Positions 32,835-41,875 of a stretch of DNA of 64,000 nt are shown piece by piece. Position 1 is the stretch's first letter, and each line of letters begins with the position of its first letter. Under the pieces are notes generated by a model. The model had not been told where the DNA came from. It searched no databases and was given only the letters and a program-made list of their open reading frames with translations. The DNA is taken from assembly GCA_963784425.1 (NCBI GenBank), contig CAWARM010000011.1, forward strand, positions 248,001-312,000, read 5' to 3'. The DNA comes from SHZL01 sp963784425 (lineage in GTDB: Bacteria > Pseudomonadota > Gammaproteobacteria > Xanthomonadales > SZUA-36). The position numbers were made by a program, and so were the translations under genes.

Positions 32835-33449
32835 CTACAATATCGGCTCAAGAGCCTGCCAGATCGTATCCAGCAGCACCGGCTGGGCCTCCGCAATGGG
32901 ATGAATTCCATCATCCCGCATAAGGGAAGGATCCAGCGCCACACCTTGCAGCAGGAAGGGAATGAACTGGATTTCCTGCTCGGTTGCCAGCGCGCGGTAC
33001 ATGGCGCTGAACTTCTCGCTGTAGGTCTTGCCGTAGTTGGGTGGAAGCTGTATGCCAGCCAGCACCACCCTTGCGCCACTTTCCAGGCTCTGGGTAATCA
33101 TGGACTGCAGGTTGGCGCGGGTAACATCCAGGGACAAGCCGCGCAGGCCATCGTTGCCGCCCAGCTCAATGATCACAACCTGTGGATGGTTCTCTGCAAG
33201 CAGGCGCGGCAAGCGCGACAAGCCTCCTTGCGTGGTATCCCCGGTAATGCTTGAGTTGAAAACCCGGTAAGCATAACCATCTTTAGTTAGCCGGTTTTGT
33301 AACAGGCTGGGCCAGGACTCATCCAGTTTCATTTCATAAGCGGCGCTGAGGCTGTCACCGAGGACGAGGATTACCCCTTCATCCCCGGCCCGGGCGGCAA
33401 AAGAAAGGGATAAGGTAAAAATAATGAGCCAGGCGGAAACCGATCGCAT
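32835..33449 (-). CDS. tesA: Periplasmic acyl-CoA thioesterase I / arylesterase
   Basis: A 204-residue GDSL-family hydrolase with an N-terminal signal peptide (MRSVSAWLIIFTLSLSFAARAG). The catalytic serine is in LVLGDSLSAAYEM, the oxyanion asparagine in ELGGNDGLRG and the catalytic Asp-His pair in RDDGIHPIAEAQ. The family length is normal. The start at 33449 has the site AGGATT eight bases upstream; a much longer frame to 33674 overlaps ybbA and is not conserved. tesA divergent from ybbA-ybbP is a conserved gammaproteobacterial arrangement; here the two starts overlap by 26 bases. Confidence 0.94.
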   Translation of the reverse strand: MRSVSAWLIIFTLSLSFAARAGDEGVILVLGDSLSAAYEMKLDESWPSLLQNRLTKDGYAYRVFNSSITGDTTQGGLSRLPRLLAENHPQVVIIELGGNDGLRGLSLDVTRANLQSMITQSLESGARVVLAGIQLPPNYGKTYSEKFSAMYRALATEQEIQFIPFLLQGVALDPSLMRDDGIHPIAEAQPVLLDTIWQALEPIL

Positions 33450-34179
33450 GCAGAATCCTGTTCGTGTAATGAAAGCTGAAAATCTGTACAAGCAGGTTAC
33501 CAGCCCAGAGGGCATGCTCACCATACTTGACCATGTGAGCCTTGATGTTTTTGCGGGCGAATCCGTCGCCATCGTTGGTGTCTCCGGTGCGGGCAAATCG
33601 ACACTCCTCGGACTATTGGCGGGGCTGGATGTTCCCAGTGGCGGGAAGATCTGGCTTGGTGATGCAGAACTCACCGCACTGGACGAAGACGGCCGTGCAG
33701 CGCTCCGGGCCCAGAAGGTGGGATTTGTGTTCCAGTCCTTTCACCTGCTTTCCTCCCTGACAGCCCTGGAAAATGTCATGTTGCCGCTGGAACTCGCCGG
33801 GGTTAGTTCGCCGCGCGGCGCAGCGCTGGAGGCCTTGCGCACCGTTGGTCTCGAACCGCGTAAAGCCCATTACCCGCACCAGCTATCCGGGGGCGAGAAA
33901 CAGCGCGTTGCCATTGCCAGGGCTTTTGTGGTTCGGCCAACCGTGCTTTTTGCCGATGAACCCACAGGCAACCTCGACCAACGTACGGGTGAAACCGTAA
34001 TCAACCTGCTGTTTGAACTCAACCGCGATGCCGGTACAACCTTGTTGCTGGTCACGCATGACATCTCGCTTGCTGCGCGCTGCAACCGCATCCTGTACAT
34101 GGAAGCCGGGCAATTCGTCGCTGCGCCGGGGCAAGCTCCGATTCAACCCCCACGGCAACCCACACAGCAGCACCAGTAA
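33424..34179 (+). CDS. ybbA: ABC transporter ATP-binding protein YbbA
   Basis: A 251-residue ATPase of the LolD/MacB group. Walker A is GVSGAGKST (near residue 56), the Q-loop is FVFQSFHLL, the signature is LSGGEKQRV and Walker B is VLFADEPTGNLDQ. The C-terminus is a short Pro/Gln tail. It serves the FtsX-type permease that follows with a one-base stop/start overlap. The ATG at 33424 lies within the tesA gene on the other strand; an internal ATG at 33450 is an alternative. The pair probably moves lipid-like or lipoprotein substrates, which is inference from homologues. Confidence 0.92.
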   Translation: MSQAETDRMQNPVRVMKAENLYKQVTSPEGMLTILDHVSLDVFAGESVAIVGVSGAGKSTLLGLLAGLDVPSGGKIWLGDAELTALDEDGRAALRAQKVGFVFQSFHLLSSLTALENVMLPLELAGVSSPRGAALEALRTVGLEPRKAHYPHQLSGGEKQRVAIARAFVVRPTVLFADEPTGNLDQRTGETVINLLFELNRDAGTTLLLVTHDISLAARCNRILYMEAGQFVAAPGQAPIQPPRQPTQQHQ

Positions 34180-36683
34180 TGTATCAGGGATCTTCGACTC
34201 GCGGGCTGTCGCTGAAACTGCTATTACGTGACTGGCATTCAGGGGAGCTCACGGTGCTCATCAGCGCGCTGTTGATTGCTGTCAGCGCCATGACCGCTGT
34301 GGCGTTTCTCACTGACCGGGTTGCCCAAGCCGTGGAAATTCGCGCTGCAGAAACCCTCGCGGCTGATTTGCGCATCACCTCGACCCAACCCATTGATAAA
34401 CAGCTCCTTGCCATGGGCCGGGACGCGGGACTGAAAACAACCACCACCACCAGAATGCCCAGCGTAGTTTTTTCCGGCGAGGCCAATACCCTGGCTGGAA
34501 TTTTGGCAGTCAGCGACGATTATCCCCTGCGCGGGGTACTGGTAACCGCACCTGCGCTGTTGCTTGAAGGCACCCCGGACACAGGCATTCCCCCTCCCGG
34601 CGAAGCATGGGCAGCACCCCTGCTGCTGGCCAGGCTGGGCTTGGATGCCGGCGCCACTATCGAGTTGGGTGGAGCACAGCTGACCATTACCCGGGTACTC
34701 AAGCAACGCCCTGACGAGGGCTGGAGTTTTGTCGATCTTGCTCCTACCTTGCTCATCAACGAAGCGGACCTTGCTCGGACACAACTGGTTCAGCCCGGAA
34801 GCCGCGTTTCCTATCGCATCCTGTTCGCGGGACCCAGGAGTGCAATCGATAGCTTCAAACCGCGGCTCGAAGCAAGTATCTCAGCGGCACTGCAATTGAC
34901 CGACATTGAGGATGCCAACCCACAGATTCGTTCGTCCATGGATCGCTCGGGCAGGTTCCTCAACCTCGCTTCACTCGTTTCAGTGCTCCTTGCAGCCGTG
35001 GCTGTGGCAATGGCCGCACGGCGTTATTCACAGCGCCATCGTGACCGCATCGCTTTGCTCAAATGCATGGGTGCAAGCCGTTCCTATCTGGTGCGTTCAA
35101 GCCTCTTGCAACTGCTGGTGCTGGCCCTGGCTGGTGGCCTCGTGGGCAGCATTGCAGGCTACTTTGCACAGCAAGGCCTGGCCTGGCTGTTACGCGACGT
35201 GATTGGCCAGACCCTGCCACAACCCGGCGTGGCGCCGGCATTGCTGGGCGTGGTGACCGCTCTTTTCATACTTGCAGGATTTGCCCTTCCAGATCTGCTG
35301 CAAATGAGCAATACACCGCCGTTACGGGTCCTGCGAAACGACCTTGATCCTCCCCCGTTGCGCTACGGTGTCAGCTGGGTTGCGGCGATTCTGGCCCTGC
35401 TTTGCCTGTTGTTGTGGATCGTGCGGGACTCCGGGTTGGTGCTGGCCATAGGCGCAGGTACCGCCGTGACGTTTGCCTGTCTGGGCCTGGCCGGCTGGTT
35501 GCTGGTCCGCATGCTGCAGAGGTTTCGCAGCACAGCTGGAATTTCCTGGCGCTACGGCCTGGCCAACCTTGCTCGCCGCGGCCGTGAAAGCACCATCCAG
35601 ATCGTTGCGTTTGGGCTTGGCCTGATGGTGCTGTTGCTGCTCACTACCGTGCGCAATGAACTCATGGACAACTGGCGGGCCAGCCTGCCGGAAAATGCAC
35701 CCAATCAATTCATCATCAATATACAACCTGACGAAGTGGAAGCGCTGTCCGATTTCCTGCAAGAAAGGAACATATCCCCGCCGCCTTTTGTTCCACTGGT
35801 TCGTGCCCGCATGACCACTATCAACGGGCAGGACGTCACGCAAATGACCTTCGAGGATCCCGAAGGCCAGGAATGGGCCCGGCGCGATGCAAACCTGAGC
35901 TGGGCGGCAACTCTGCGGGACGACAACCAGGTGGTGGCCGGTCAGTTCTGGCAGGTGCCCCTCAGCAGTTCTGCAGCGCAGGTATCAGTAGAGGAGAAAT
36001 TTGCCAGGGAACTTGGCTTGTCACTGGGCGACGAGCTGGGTTTTGATGTTGCCGGCACGCCATTGCACGCAACCATCACCAGCCTGCGCAGCGTGGAATG
36101 GGATTCCTTCAGCCCGAATTTTTTCATGGTGTTTTCGCCAGGCGTGCTGGATGCTTACCCCGCGACATACATCTGCAGTTTGTTTGCAAGTGAAGAACAA
36201 CTGCCGGCAATGCTGGAATTGATGCGCGCCTTTCCCGGAATCACCGCTATTGACCTTGATTCCATGCTGGCGCAGGTGCGGGATGTCATGGACAAGGCGG
36301 CACTGGCTGTGCAGGTCGTGTTTGTATTCACGCTGCTGGCAGGCATTGCGGTTCTCTGGGCTGCTGCACAGGCAACCCGGGATGAGCGGCGCTATGAAAG
36401 CGCCATGTTGAGAACCTTTGGCGCCAGCAAACAGCAACTGTTGGCGGGCGTTGTCTCCGAGTTCGCGGCCATAGGCTTGCTCGCCGGCGTACTCGCGGCC
36501 TCCGGCGCCAGCCTGGCTGCTTACCTGCTTGCCACCAGGCTATTTAACCTGGAGTATCATTTCAGCCTGCTGCTGTGGATAGCCGGGCCCCTGTCCGGGG
36601 TTTTGCTGGTAACCCTCAGTGGCCTCGCCGCAACCTGGCACGTAGTGACCCATGCGCCCGCCAACGTGCTGCGCAACATGTGA
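34179..36683 (+). CDS. ybbP: FtsX-type ABC transporter permease YbbP
   Basis: An 834-residue permease. It has an N-terminal helix (residues ~25-45), a large periplasmic domain, a helix cluster near 265-400 (ASLVSVLLAAVAVAMAARRYSQRH...), a second helix set near 395-440, another periplasmic domain and a last three-helix bundle to the C-terminus (ending NVLRNM). Two duplicated FtsX core domains, each with a RYSQRHRDR- or RDERRYESAMLRTFG-type coupling loop, are visible. The length matches YbbP (~800). It overlaps ybbA by one base and ends 58 bases before the PhyH gene. Confidence 0.92.
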   Translation: MYQGSSTRGLSLKLLLRDWHSGELTVLISALLIAVSAMTAVAFLTDRVAQAVEIRAAETLAADLRITSTQPIDKQLLAMGRDAGLKTTTTTRMPSVVFSGEANTLAGILAVSDDYPLRGVLVTAPALLLEGTPDTGIPPPGEAWAAPLLLARLGLDAGATIELGGAQLTITRVLKQRPDEGWSFVDLAPTLLINEADLARTQLVQPGSRVSYRILFAGPRSAIDSFKPRLEASISAALQLTDIEDANPQIRSSMDRSGRFLNLASLVSVLLAAVAVAMAARRYSQRHRDRIALLKCMGASRSYLVRSSLLQLLVLALAGGLVGSIAGYFAQQGLAWLLRDVIGQTLPQPGVAPALLGVVTALFILAGFALPDLLQMSNTPPLRVLRNDLDPPPLRYGVSWVAAILALLCLLLWIVRDSGLVLAIGAGTAVTFACLGLAGWLLVRMLQRFRSTAGISWRYGLANLARRGRESTIQIVAFGLGLMVLLLLTTVRNELMDNWRASLPENAPNQFIINIQPDEVEALSDFLQERNISPPPFVPLVRARMTTINGQDVTQMTFEDPEGQEWARRDANLSWAATLRDDNQVVAGQFWQVPLSSSAAQVSVEEKFARELGLSLGDELGFDVAGTPLHATITSLRSVEWDSFSPNFFMVFSPGVLDAYPATYICSLFASEEQLPAMLELMRAFPGITAIDLDSMLAQVRDVMDKAALAVQVVFVFTLLAGIAVLWAAAQATRDERRYESAMLRTFGASKQQLLAGVVSEFAAIGLLAGVLAASGASLAAYLLATRLFNLEYHFSLLLWIAGPLSGVLLVTLSGLAATWHVVTHAPANVLRNM

Positions 36684-36741
36684 GCCGGGAGCAGGCCAGA
36701 AGCAGATTCATCCACTCAATCATGGGAAATGTGATGACCAC

Positions 36742-37581
36742 ATGAACTATTCAAAATTGTCTGCGCAATACACCAGGGAGGGCTACATCGTGATCGAGGA
36801 TGCCTTTACGGCCTCGAGCATTGCCTCTATCAGGAGTGCGGCACTGCGCATAGTGTCTGACTTCGATGTGCAGCAGCATCGCAGCGTGTTCAGCACTCTG
36901 GATCGCGACACTGGGCGGGACCGCTATTTCATCGATTCAGCTGAAAACATACATTGCTTCCTGGAAGAGGACGCGCTGGATGAAGACGGCCGCCTTGTCT
37001 GCCCCAAGGAAATGGCGGTGAACAAGATTGGCCACGCCCTGCATGACCTGCAACCAGGGTTCGAGGCATTTTGCCATCAGCAGATTTTTCCGGACGTCTT
37101 GCATGCGCTCGGGTATCACAACCCGCAGCTGTGGCAATCCATGTACATTTTCAAACAACCCCGCATTGGCGGCGAAGTGCGTTGGCACCAGGATGCCAGC
37201 TACCTGATGACTGAGCCCGCATCGGTCATCGGGTTCTGGGTTGCCATAGAAGACGCACACCGCGACAACGGCTGCTTATGGGTGCAACCGGGCGGACACA
37301 CCAGCCCTCTGCGCAGTGTTTATGAATACGACCATGCTGCGCAGCAGGGCGAATTGATCACCGTGGGCGACCTGCCATGGCCGGGAGAAGAAGAGGCAGT
37401 GGCGGTCGAGGTTCCAGCCGGCAGCCTGGTCATTTTCCACGACCATATGCCGCACTACAGTTCGCAGAACCGATCCAGCCAGTCACGTCATGCGTTCAGC
37501 ATGCATTTTGCCGATTCCGCTTCCACCTGGTCAGGCAAGAACTGGTTACAACGCCGGCAACTCGGCCCGTTTATTGCCTGA
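36742..37581 (+). CDS. Phytanoyl-CoA dioxygenase (PhyH) family protein
   Basis: A 279-residue Fe(II)/2-oxoglutarate oxygenase. The first iron ligands are in VRWHQDASYLM (H-x-D, near residue 152) and the distal histidine and co-substrate arginine lie in HDHMPHYSSQNRSSQSRHAF (near 231-247), so the facial triad is intact. PhyH-family enzymes hydroxylate lipids or small molecules; the substrate here is unknown. The start follows a weak ribosome site. Its last 11 bases overlap the convergent BtuF-like gene. Confidence 0.9.
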   Translation: MNYSKLSAQYTREGYIVIEDAFTASSIASIRSAALRIVSDFDVQQHRSVFSTLDRDTGRDRYFIDSAENIHCFLEEDALDEDGRLVCPKEMAVNKIGHALHDLQPGFEAFCHQQIFPDVLHALGYHNPQLWQSMYIFKQPRIGGEVRWHQDASYLMTEPASVIGFWVAIEDAHRDNGCLWVQPGGHTSPLRSVYEYDHAAQQGELITVGDLPWPGEEEAVAVEVPAGSLVIFHDHMPHYSSQNRSSQSRHAFSMHFADSASTWSGKNWLQRRQLGPFIA

Positions 37582-38386
37582 GTTGATTGTGCAGATTGAC
37601 TTGCCAGGCATTGATGATACGGTGCAGCTCGGCCAGGCCATCGGTCAATGCCGCTGGCCCCGGCTGAAGTATCAATGAAGACTTGATCTCAAAGACCTGC
37701 CGGTCCCGCACCGCAGGAATGGACTCCCAGCCAGTTCGCCGGGACACTTTGTCCGGGCGGAATTTCTTGCCACACCACGAGCCAATGATGATATCCGGTG
37801 AGCGTCCTGCTACTTCCAGCGGATCGGCAACAATACGGTTCTTCCCCAGCGACTCAACGGCTTTTTCTGGAAAGCATTCGCGCCCGCCAGCCAGTTCTAT
37901 CAACTCCGAAACCCACCGGATACCGGTAATCAACGGATCATCCCATTCTTCGAAATAGACCTTGGGACGGGTTTCCTCAGGGGGCAAAGCCGCCCGCATG
38001 GAACTCGCTTCTTCCTCCCAGTTTTGCACCCAGGCCAATGCCTTGTCACCTGCCCCCACCAATGCACCCAGTTGCACGATCATGCTCAGGATTTGCTGGA
38101 CTGAACGGTGATTGAATACGTGCACCTCAATGCCATGCCGGATCAGTTGCGCCGCAATATCTGCCTGCAGGTCAGAAAAGCCCAGAACCAGGTCCGGTTT
38201 GAGCTCCAGGATGCGGTCGATTTTCGCCGATGTAAACGCCGAGACTTTTGGCTTTTCGCGCCGCGCCTGTGGCGGGCGCACCGTGAACCCGGAAATCCCT
38301 ACAATACGGTCCTGCTCGCCGAGGAGATAGAGCGTCTCGGTGGTTTCTTCCGTGAGGCAGATGATGCGTTGCGGAAAATAAGGCAT
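37571..38386 (-). CDS. BtuF-like cobalamin/corrinoid-binding protein lacking a signal peptide
   Basis: A 271-residue protein of the BtuF/FhuD helical-backbone binding-protein group: RIICLTEETTETLYLLGEQDRIVGISGF, then KVSAFTSAKIDRILELKPDLVLGFSDLQ, then EVHVFNHRSVQQILSMIVQLG, and near the end SWCGKKFRPDKVSRR. Periplasmic partners normally have an export signal, and this one has none: it begins MPYFPQRIICL. It may be a cytoplasmic variant or a misassigned start. No permease or ATPase gene is adjacent. It lies on the minus strand, convergent with PhyH. Confidence 0.82.
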   Translation of the reverse strand: MPYFPQRIICLTEETTETLYLLGEQDRIVGISGFTVRPPQARREKPKVSAFTSAKIDRILELKPDLVLGFSDLQADIAAQLIRHGIEVHVFNHRSVQQILSMIVQLGALVGAGDKALAWVQNWEEEASSMRAALPPEETRPKVYFEEWDDPLITGIRWVSELIELAGGRECFPEKAVESLGKNRIVADPLEVAGRSPDIIIGSWCGKKFRPDKVSRRTGWESIPAVRDRQVFEIKSSLILQPGPAALTDGLAELHRIINAWQVNLHNQLRQ

Positions 38387-38404
38387 CTTTGTTCTTTTAC
38401 CCTG

Positions 38405-40195
38405 CTACCCAGCGGTGTGCATTTGCGTCCAGCAATTCAAAGGCACAGCGCCTGCACCCAGCACCGTGTCATGGAAAGCGCGAATGTCGAATTGCTCACC
38501 CAGTTCATGTTCCGCATAAGCACGTAGTTCCTTGAACTTTAGCTCGCCAATCTTGTAAGCCAGCGCCTGCCCCGGCCAAACAATGTAGCGGTCGATTTCA
38601 ACGATGATGTCGTGCTCCTGTTTACCCGCATTTTCCTTGAAATAATCTATTGCCTGCTGTCGTGACCAACCCAGGTAGTGCATACCGGTGTCAACAACCA
38701 GGCGCACCGCACGCCACATTTCGTAGGTGAGTTGACCGAAGTGTGAGTATGGGTCCTGGTAAAAGCCCAATTCGCTGCCCAGGCTTTCGGCATACAGCCC
38801 CCAGCCCTCGACAAAGGCTGTGTATGAGGCTCTGCCGAAACCAGGGAACACCATCCATTTCCTGCGCCAGTGAAATCTGCAGATGATGACCCGGAACTGC
38901 TTCGTGCAGGGTCAGGGCTTCCATCTCCCAGCGGGGCCGCGTGTTTAGGGCATAGGTATTGACAAAGTAATAGCCGGGACGGCCCGCCTTGAGCGAACCG
39001 TCCTGGTAGTAGGCGGTGGTTTGCGACTGCTCCGCATACGCGGGCACCGGGATGACGCCGTAAGGCGTTCGCGGCAGTATGCCGAACAGACGTGTCAGGG
39101 CAGGATCAGCCCGCTTGGCAATGTCACGGTATCCCCGCACCAGGTCTTCTGCACTGGTGTAGTAAAATTGCGGATCAGTGCGCAAAAACACCAGGAACTC
39201 AGCGAAGCTGCCTTTAAAGCCGGTCTCTGCCATGACCTGTTCCATCTCCGCGTGTATGCGCGCGACCTCGCGAACTCCTATTTCATGAATCTGTTCCGGG
39301 GTCAGGTCAGTTGTGGTCCTCATCTTGACGTCGTATTTATACCAGGACTCGCCATTGGGCAAATCGCGCGCTGCTATGGATTTCCGGGCAGCAGGCAAAT
39401 ATTCATTCTCGCTAAAGGCGAGTAGTCGCTCATATGCCGGAACAATCTGTTCGCGGTAAACGAGTTGGGCTTTTTCGCGTAATGCCGCCTGCTGCAAAGA
39501 GTCCACGGTTGGGGGAATATTCACGAAACCCGTCAGCAACGGGCTGGCAGCAGGATCATCGACCAGTTGATTGCGGATTGCTGCGGCACGTCTCGTAGCG
39601 TGATGCGCGGCGGCGTAACGCCGGCCTTGATGCCTGCGCGCATCAGCGCGATGGACTGGTCAATGGATAGCGGCAAAGCCTCGAGTCGGGAAACCTGGTT
39701 TGCCAATTGCTCCACCGACGCATTGGGCATCATGGCCAGAGTTGCCGCCGGGTCTTGCTGTGGGCCGTTCAATTGACTCATCTGCAGCAGTTCTTGCGGA
39801 AATGCCTGGCCCTGCACTGCGGTTTGCAACTGGTCCAGCAGCAGGTCGTAATTGAGCTGATTGGAGACTGACAGTTTGTCGCGTGCTATGGACTGTACCA
39901 ACGCCAGCCCATCTCGCGCATTGCTTGCGCTGCGCTATGGCATCGGAAGATTCATCAGTCCAGCGCCCCTGCCCGCGCGGGTCGCCTAGTTGGGTGGCCA
40001 GTTCGGGGTCGTCGAGCAGGGCCTGATTCCGGGCGATCTCGATATAACGTTCAAAGCGTTTTGTGTCATCCCAGCCGGGCTGGTTGGTAGTCAGTTGCTG
40101 CACTTCGGTCGAAAGAGAGACTCCCCCTGGTAATCCGCTGCTGCCACTGCGCCGGAATATGCCAAAGGCAGCAAATACACGAACAACTTTTTCAT
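38405..40195 (-). pseudogene. DUF885 family peptidase-like gene broken by four frameshifts
   Basis: Five pieces in alternating frames together read as one exported DUF885 protein of about 595 residues. It has a signal peptide (MKKLFVYLLPLAYSGAVAAAD), a helical N-terminal region (DDPELATQLGDPRGQGRW), a middle (LTPEQIHEIGVREVARIHAEMEQV), the putative zinc motif HEAVPGHHLQ and a C-terminal FVEGWGLYAESLG to MWRAVRLVVDTGMH. Shifts lie near 40123-40127 (C5, one missing), 39921 (extra base), 39577-39584 (one missing) and 38844-38846 (GGG, one extra). Two of four sit in homopolymers. It may be a true pseudogene or a poorly sequenced intact gene; DUF885 resembles Zn carboxypeptidases. Confidence 0.85.
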
Positions 40196-40296
40196 TAATT
40201 ACGTCCTTTAACTAATTAATACCTAACAGATTTATTCAGAGTCTCCTATGTACGTAAAATAATTGAAGTATTATATTTCGCGTATTAACATACATA

Positions 40297-41328
40297 TTAT
40301 GTTCCTCTAATCGAGTTTCGCCGCTTACGTGCGCGCAGCGTCTCTTTCTCTGGCGTATCGAGGAAGGCCATGTCGAGACCGTTGATCTGGGCCGCGCGTA
40401 TCATGCTCGCGCTCAGTCCGGCGGCGGGAGCCGCACAATTGAATTCATGAGGTAAGTCAATGCCGCTGATTCCAGGATCATCCGTATTGAGGTTCATTTT
40501 CACCCCGTGCTGCAAGATCTGCCTCGCTGGGTGACTGCGCAGCTCGCTGACGCTGCTGGTCTGCACATTCGAGGTCAGGCAGACCTCCAGCCCGATTCCG
40601 CTTTCGGCCAGGTAATCCATCAAGTGGGGATCTTCTACAGACCGGATGCCATGCCCGATTCGTTCGGCACCAAGATCTTCGATTGCAGCCCAGACGCTTT
40701 GCGGCCCATCCGCTTCCCCGGCGTGTACAGTTGTTCTCAGGCCTGCCCCACGCGCTCTCTGGAAATGCGGAATAAACAGTGCCGCCGGGAAACCCTTTTC
40801 ATCACCGGCAAGATCCAGCGCGGTCAATCCCTTGCGATGTGCCAGCAATGCATCCAGTTCCGCCGCGCACACCTGCGGCCCGTAGCTACGGCTGAGAATG
40901 CCAATCAGGCGGGTAGTGACCCCGGTAGCAGCAGCACCGGCCCGGGCGCCATCGATAACAGCTGCAACCACTTCAGCCGGGTCAAGCTTGTGCCCTTGCG
41001 CCATGAACCAGGGGCTGAAGCGCAATTCAATGTAATCAATACCCTCCAGCAGCGCATCTTCGACATTTTCGCGGGCTATTCGCTGGCAGGCATCAGCATC
41101 CGCCAAAACTGCGGTGAGGTAACGGAATTTGGCAATGAACTCCATCAACCCGGACTCAGCGCCAATGACCTGCACGTGTGGCCTGAGTTCCTCCACGGTG
41201 TGCGCCGGCAATGCAATGCCATGTTGATCCGCCAGTTCGAGGATGGTTTGTATGCGCAAACTGCCGTCGAGGTGACGATGCAGGTCACACAGAGGAAGGC
41301 CGGGGTCAATGAAAGATGTGCCAGTCAT
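40297..41328 (-). CDS. Adenosine/adenine deaminase family protein
   Basis: A 343-residue amidohydrolase-fold enzyme. Metal-binding residues are in order: LCDLHRHLDGSLR (H-x-H near residue 15), TVHAGEADG (H-A-G-E near 196), IGHGIRS, and LNTDDPGISG (the Asp near 275). These are the zinc and catalytic positions of adenosine and adenine deaminases. Adenosine is the more likely substrate, but the two cannot be separated with confidence here. I start at the ATG at 41328; a TTG at 41361 would add 11 residues with no homology. An AT-rich gap separates it from the DUF885 gene. Confidence 0.9.
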   Translation of the reverse strand: MTGTSFIDPGLPLCDLHRHLDGSLRIQTILELADQHGIALPAHTVEELRPHVQVIGAESGLMEFIAKFRYLTAVLADADACQRIARENVEDALLEGIDYIELRFSPWFMAQGHKLDPAEVVAAVIDGARAGAAATGVTTRLIGILSRSYGPQVCAAELDALLAHRKGLTALDLAGDEKGFPAALFIPHFQRARGAGLRTTVHAGEADGPQSVWAAIEDLGAERIGHGIRSVEDPHLMDYLAESGIGLEVCLTSNVQTSSVSELRSHPARQILQHGVKMNLNTDDPGISGIDLPHEFNCAAPAAGLSASMIRAAQINGLDMAFLDTPEKETLRARKRRNSIRGT

Positions 41329-41415
41329 GTGCGGACGATTCTGGTGGCACGTGGGAAACAAGTCAAACAGCGCATATACTCTTACCCAGTTTCAGCTTCA
41401 GGTTACGAACAACAG

Positions 41416-41859
41416 ATGAACACCGATGATTCCCCATCAAGCCTGGCCACCGACAGCGCTACGCAGGAAAGTGCCGGCGACTTTGTGCAAAAGCTGATTT
41501 CAGACCCGCAGCACCCAGTGGTGATGTTTGGCATTGATTATTGCGAGTTCTCCTGGGCGGCCCGCAGATTACTGGATACCCTGGAAGTGAAGTACAAAAT
41601 GGTTGATCTGGGCGCCGAAGAATTCCAGGCAGGCAACAGGAGCCGCGAAATTCGCCACGCACTCCAGGCCCTCACCGGCTCACCGACTACACCCCAAGTG
41701 TTCATCGCGGGTACCTGGGTCGGTGGCGCAACCGATCTGTTCGACGAATACAAAGAAGGCAGTTTCCAGAAATTGCTGCAAGCGGCCGGCCTGTCATTCA
41801 CCAGTCCTCCGGATCTCGACCCTTACAGCCTGCTTCAGCACCACCACTTCAAGCTCTGA
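41416..41859 (+). CDS. Glutaredoxin-like protein with CxxS active site
   Basis: A 147-residue protein with a central glutaredoxin domain. The active site MFGIDYCEFSWAARRLLDTL has C-E-F-S (a CxxS, monothiol-like motif), and the glutathione-binding SPTTPQVFIAGTWVGGATDL is present. Extra stretches at both ends (about 25 N-terminal and 25 C-terminal residues, with HHHFKL at the very end) make it longer than the ~85-110-residue classes. It does not have the CGFS motif of iron-sulfur carrier glutaredoxins. It starts 88 bases after the divergent deaminase start. Confidence 0.88.
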   Translation: MNTDDSPSSLATDSATQESAGDFVQKLISDPQHPVVMFGIDYCEFSWAARRLLDTLEVKYKMVDLGAEEFQAGNRSREIRHALQALTGSPTTPQVFIAGTWVGGATDLFDEYKEGSFQKLLQAAGLSFTSPPDLDPYSLLQHHHFKL

Positions 41860-41875
41860 AAGTAAATTCCGCCGG

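Noticed and set aside
40507..41415. A long plus-strand open frame leading into the glutaredoxin
   Set aside because: It is antisense to the deaminase gene, whose metal motifs are intact. The glutaredoxin domain starts at 41416.
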